Assembly: GCF_000007825.1 (NCBI RefSeq)
Contig: NC_004722.1
Span: forward strand, 1,218,501-1,282,500
DNA: 64,000 nucleotides
Source of the DNA: Bacillus cereus ATCC 14579
GTDB lineage: Bacteria > Bacillota > Bacilli > Bacillales > Bacillaceae_G
Direction of reading: 5' to 3'
Shown piece by piece: positions 63,470-64,000 of this stretch. Positions within the stretch are counted from its first letter, which is position 1. The number at the start of each line of letters is the position of its first letter. The notes under the pieces were generated by a model. That model made no database searches and was not told the DNA's origin. It saw only the letters and a program-made list of their open reading frames with translations. Both the position numbers and the translations under genes were made by a program.

Positions 63470-64000
63470 CTGGAGTACAAATCTATTAAACCGAAAAAAA
63501 TTTACGAAGAAGTATCTGAAGCTATTTTAACAATGATTAAAAATGGTACGTTAAAACCTGGTGACAAACTACTCCCTGTGCATCAATTAGCTGAGCAGTT
63601 TCAAGTTGGCAGATCTGCTGTTCGTGAAGCGCTAAGTGCGCTAAGAGCGATGGGCTTAATTGAGATGAAACAAGGAGAAGGTACATATGTGAAGAACTTC
63701 GATTCTTCTTCATTAACGAAATCATTAAACAATAGATTATTAATGAAGAAAGAAGATATTTTGAATTTATTAGAAGTACGAAAGGTGCTTGAAGTGGGGG
63801 CAGTTCGAGTAGCGGCGGCAAAACGTACGGAAGATAATTTACAAAATATGAAACATTGGTTAGATGAAATGGCAAAGAGCATTGGAGATGAAAAGGCTGG
63901 CGAAAAAGCCGATTTTCAATTTCATATGGGAATTGCAGAGTCTTCGCATAATAACATTTTGCTTGAACTCATGAATCATGTTTCAGAGATGATTGCTGAA
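63470..64000 (+). CDS. GntR/FadR-family regulator (truncated by window end)
   Basis: 177 residues visible. Winged HTH near 1-70: IYEEVSEAILTMIKNGTLKP, then LAEQFQVGRSAVREALSALRAMGLIEMKQGEGTYV. An FCD-type effector domain follows (LLEVRKVLEVGAVRVAA, ADFQFHMGIAESSHNNIL). LldR/LutR-like proteins of this family respond to hydroxy acids such as lactate. The apparent start is CTG 63470, 7 bases after GAGGTG; no ATG, GTG or TTG fits the conserved N-terminus EYKSIKPKKIYEEV. Confidence 0.85.
   Translation, partial: MEYKSIKPKKIYEEVSEAILTMIKNGTLKPGDKLLPVHQLAEQFQVGRSAVREALSALRAMGLIEMKQGEGTYVKNFDSSSLTKSLNNRLLMKKEDILNLLEVRKVLEVGAVRVAAAKRTEDNLQNMKHWLDEMAKSIGDEKAGEKADFQFHMGIAESSHNNILLELMNHVSEMIAE

Noticed and set aside
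1..64000. CRISPR array
   Set aside because: No set of regularly spaced identical repeats with unique spacers was seen; the only tandem repeat is the coding minisatellite at 39.3 kb.

Overview
The window is low-GC Firmicute DNA and almost certainly comes from the Bacillus cereus group (cereus/thuringiensis/anthracis). The evidence is the sipW-tasA-calY-sinR-sinI-inhA1 block, the odhAB operon, a heterocycloanthracin-type YcaO/SagB maturation cluster and several B. cereus-group small proteins. Species cannot be decided from the window.

Layout. (1) 1-4.1 kb: end of a membrane protein, a TcaA/YvbJ-like zinc-ribbon membrane protein, a hypothetical gene, CoA-disulfide reductase and a DUF3908-like protein. 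(2) 4.1-9.6 kb, minus strand: a three-gene thiazole/oxazole-modified peptide (TOMM) cluster (SagB-type dehydrogenase, YcaO cyclodehydratase, TIGR03693-type maturation protein) with no precursor peptide nearby. (3) 9.7-14.3 kb: odhB and odhA of the 2-oxoglutarate dehydrogenase complex, with a cre-like site upstream. (4) 14.7-17.7 kb: an Xre regulator with two small membrane proteins behind a palindromic operator, small hypotheticals, a gene split by an in-frame stop, and a lipoprotein. (5) 17.8-32.5 kb: a 14.7-kb genomic island in a tRNA-Val gene. A 47-bp direct repeat bounds it and a tyrosine integrase lies next to the right end. It carries an AAA15 ATPase + DUF4435 pair resembling the PARIS anti-phage system, a second-integrase remnant, a hairpin-rich tract that may be a plasmid single-strand origin, an SF2-helicase-like protein, a two-repeat lipoprotein, a membrane protein, a decayed gene, a NucS-like PD-(D/E)XK nuclease, a zinc-motif protein and a SIR2-family protein with a degenerate glycine motif. 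(6) 32.5-35.8 kb: variable tract with a secreted protein, a tRNA relic, a methyltransferase and a dispersed repeat. (7) 35.9-43.9 kb: D,D-carboxypeptidase, then the matrix/protease locus sipW, tasA, a DUF4047 gene with an 18-bp minisatellite, calY, sinR, sinI and inhA1. SinR-like palindromes precede sipW, the DUF4047 gene and calY. (8) 44-55.5 kb: aldehyde dehydrogenase, potABCD, PAP2 phosphatase, MMPL transporter, RluA-type pseudouridine synthase and a CAP-domain protein. (9) 55.9-64 kb: glcD-glcF with a CdaR-type regulator, a beta-propeller lipoprotein overlapping a two-component system, a second copy of the dispersed repeat, and the start of a GntR/FadR regulator.

The most notable content is the tRNA-Val island, which combines a PARIS-like pair with other candidate defence genes. 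The orphan TOMM cluster and the SinR-controlled surface/protease locus come next. All functions are assigned from sequence motifs read by eye; no database search was run.
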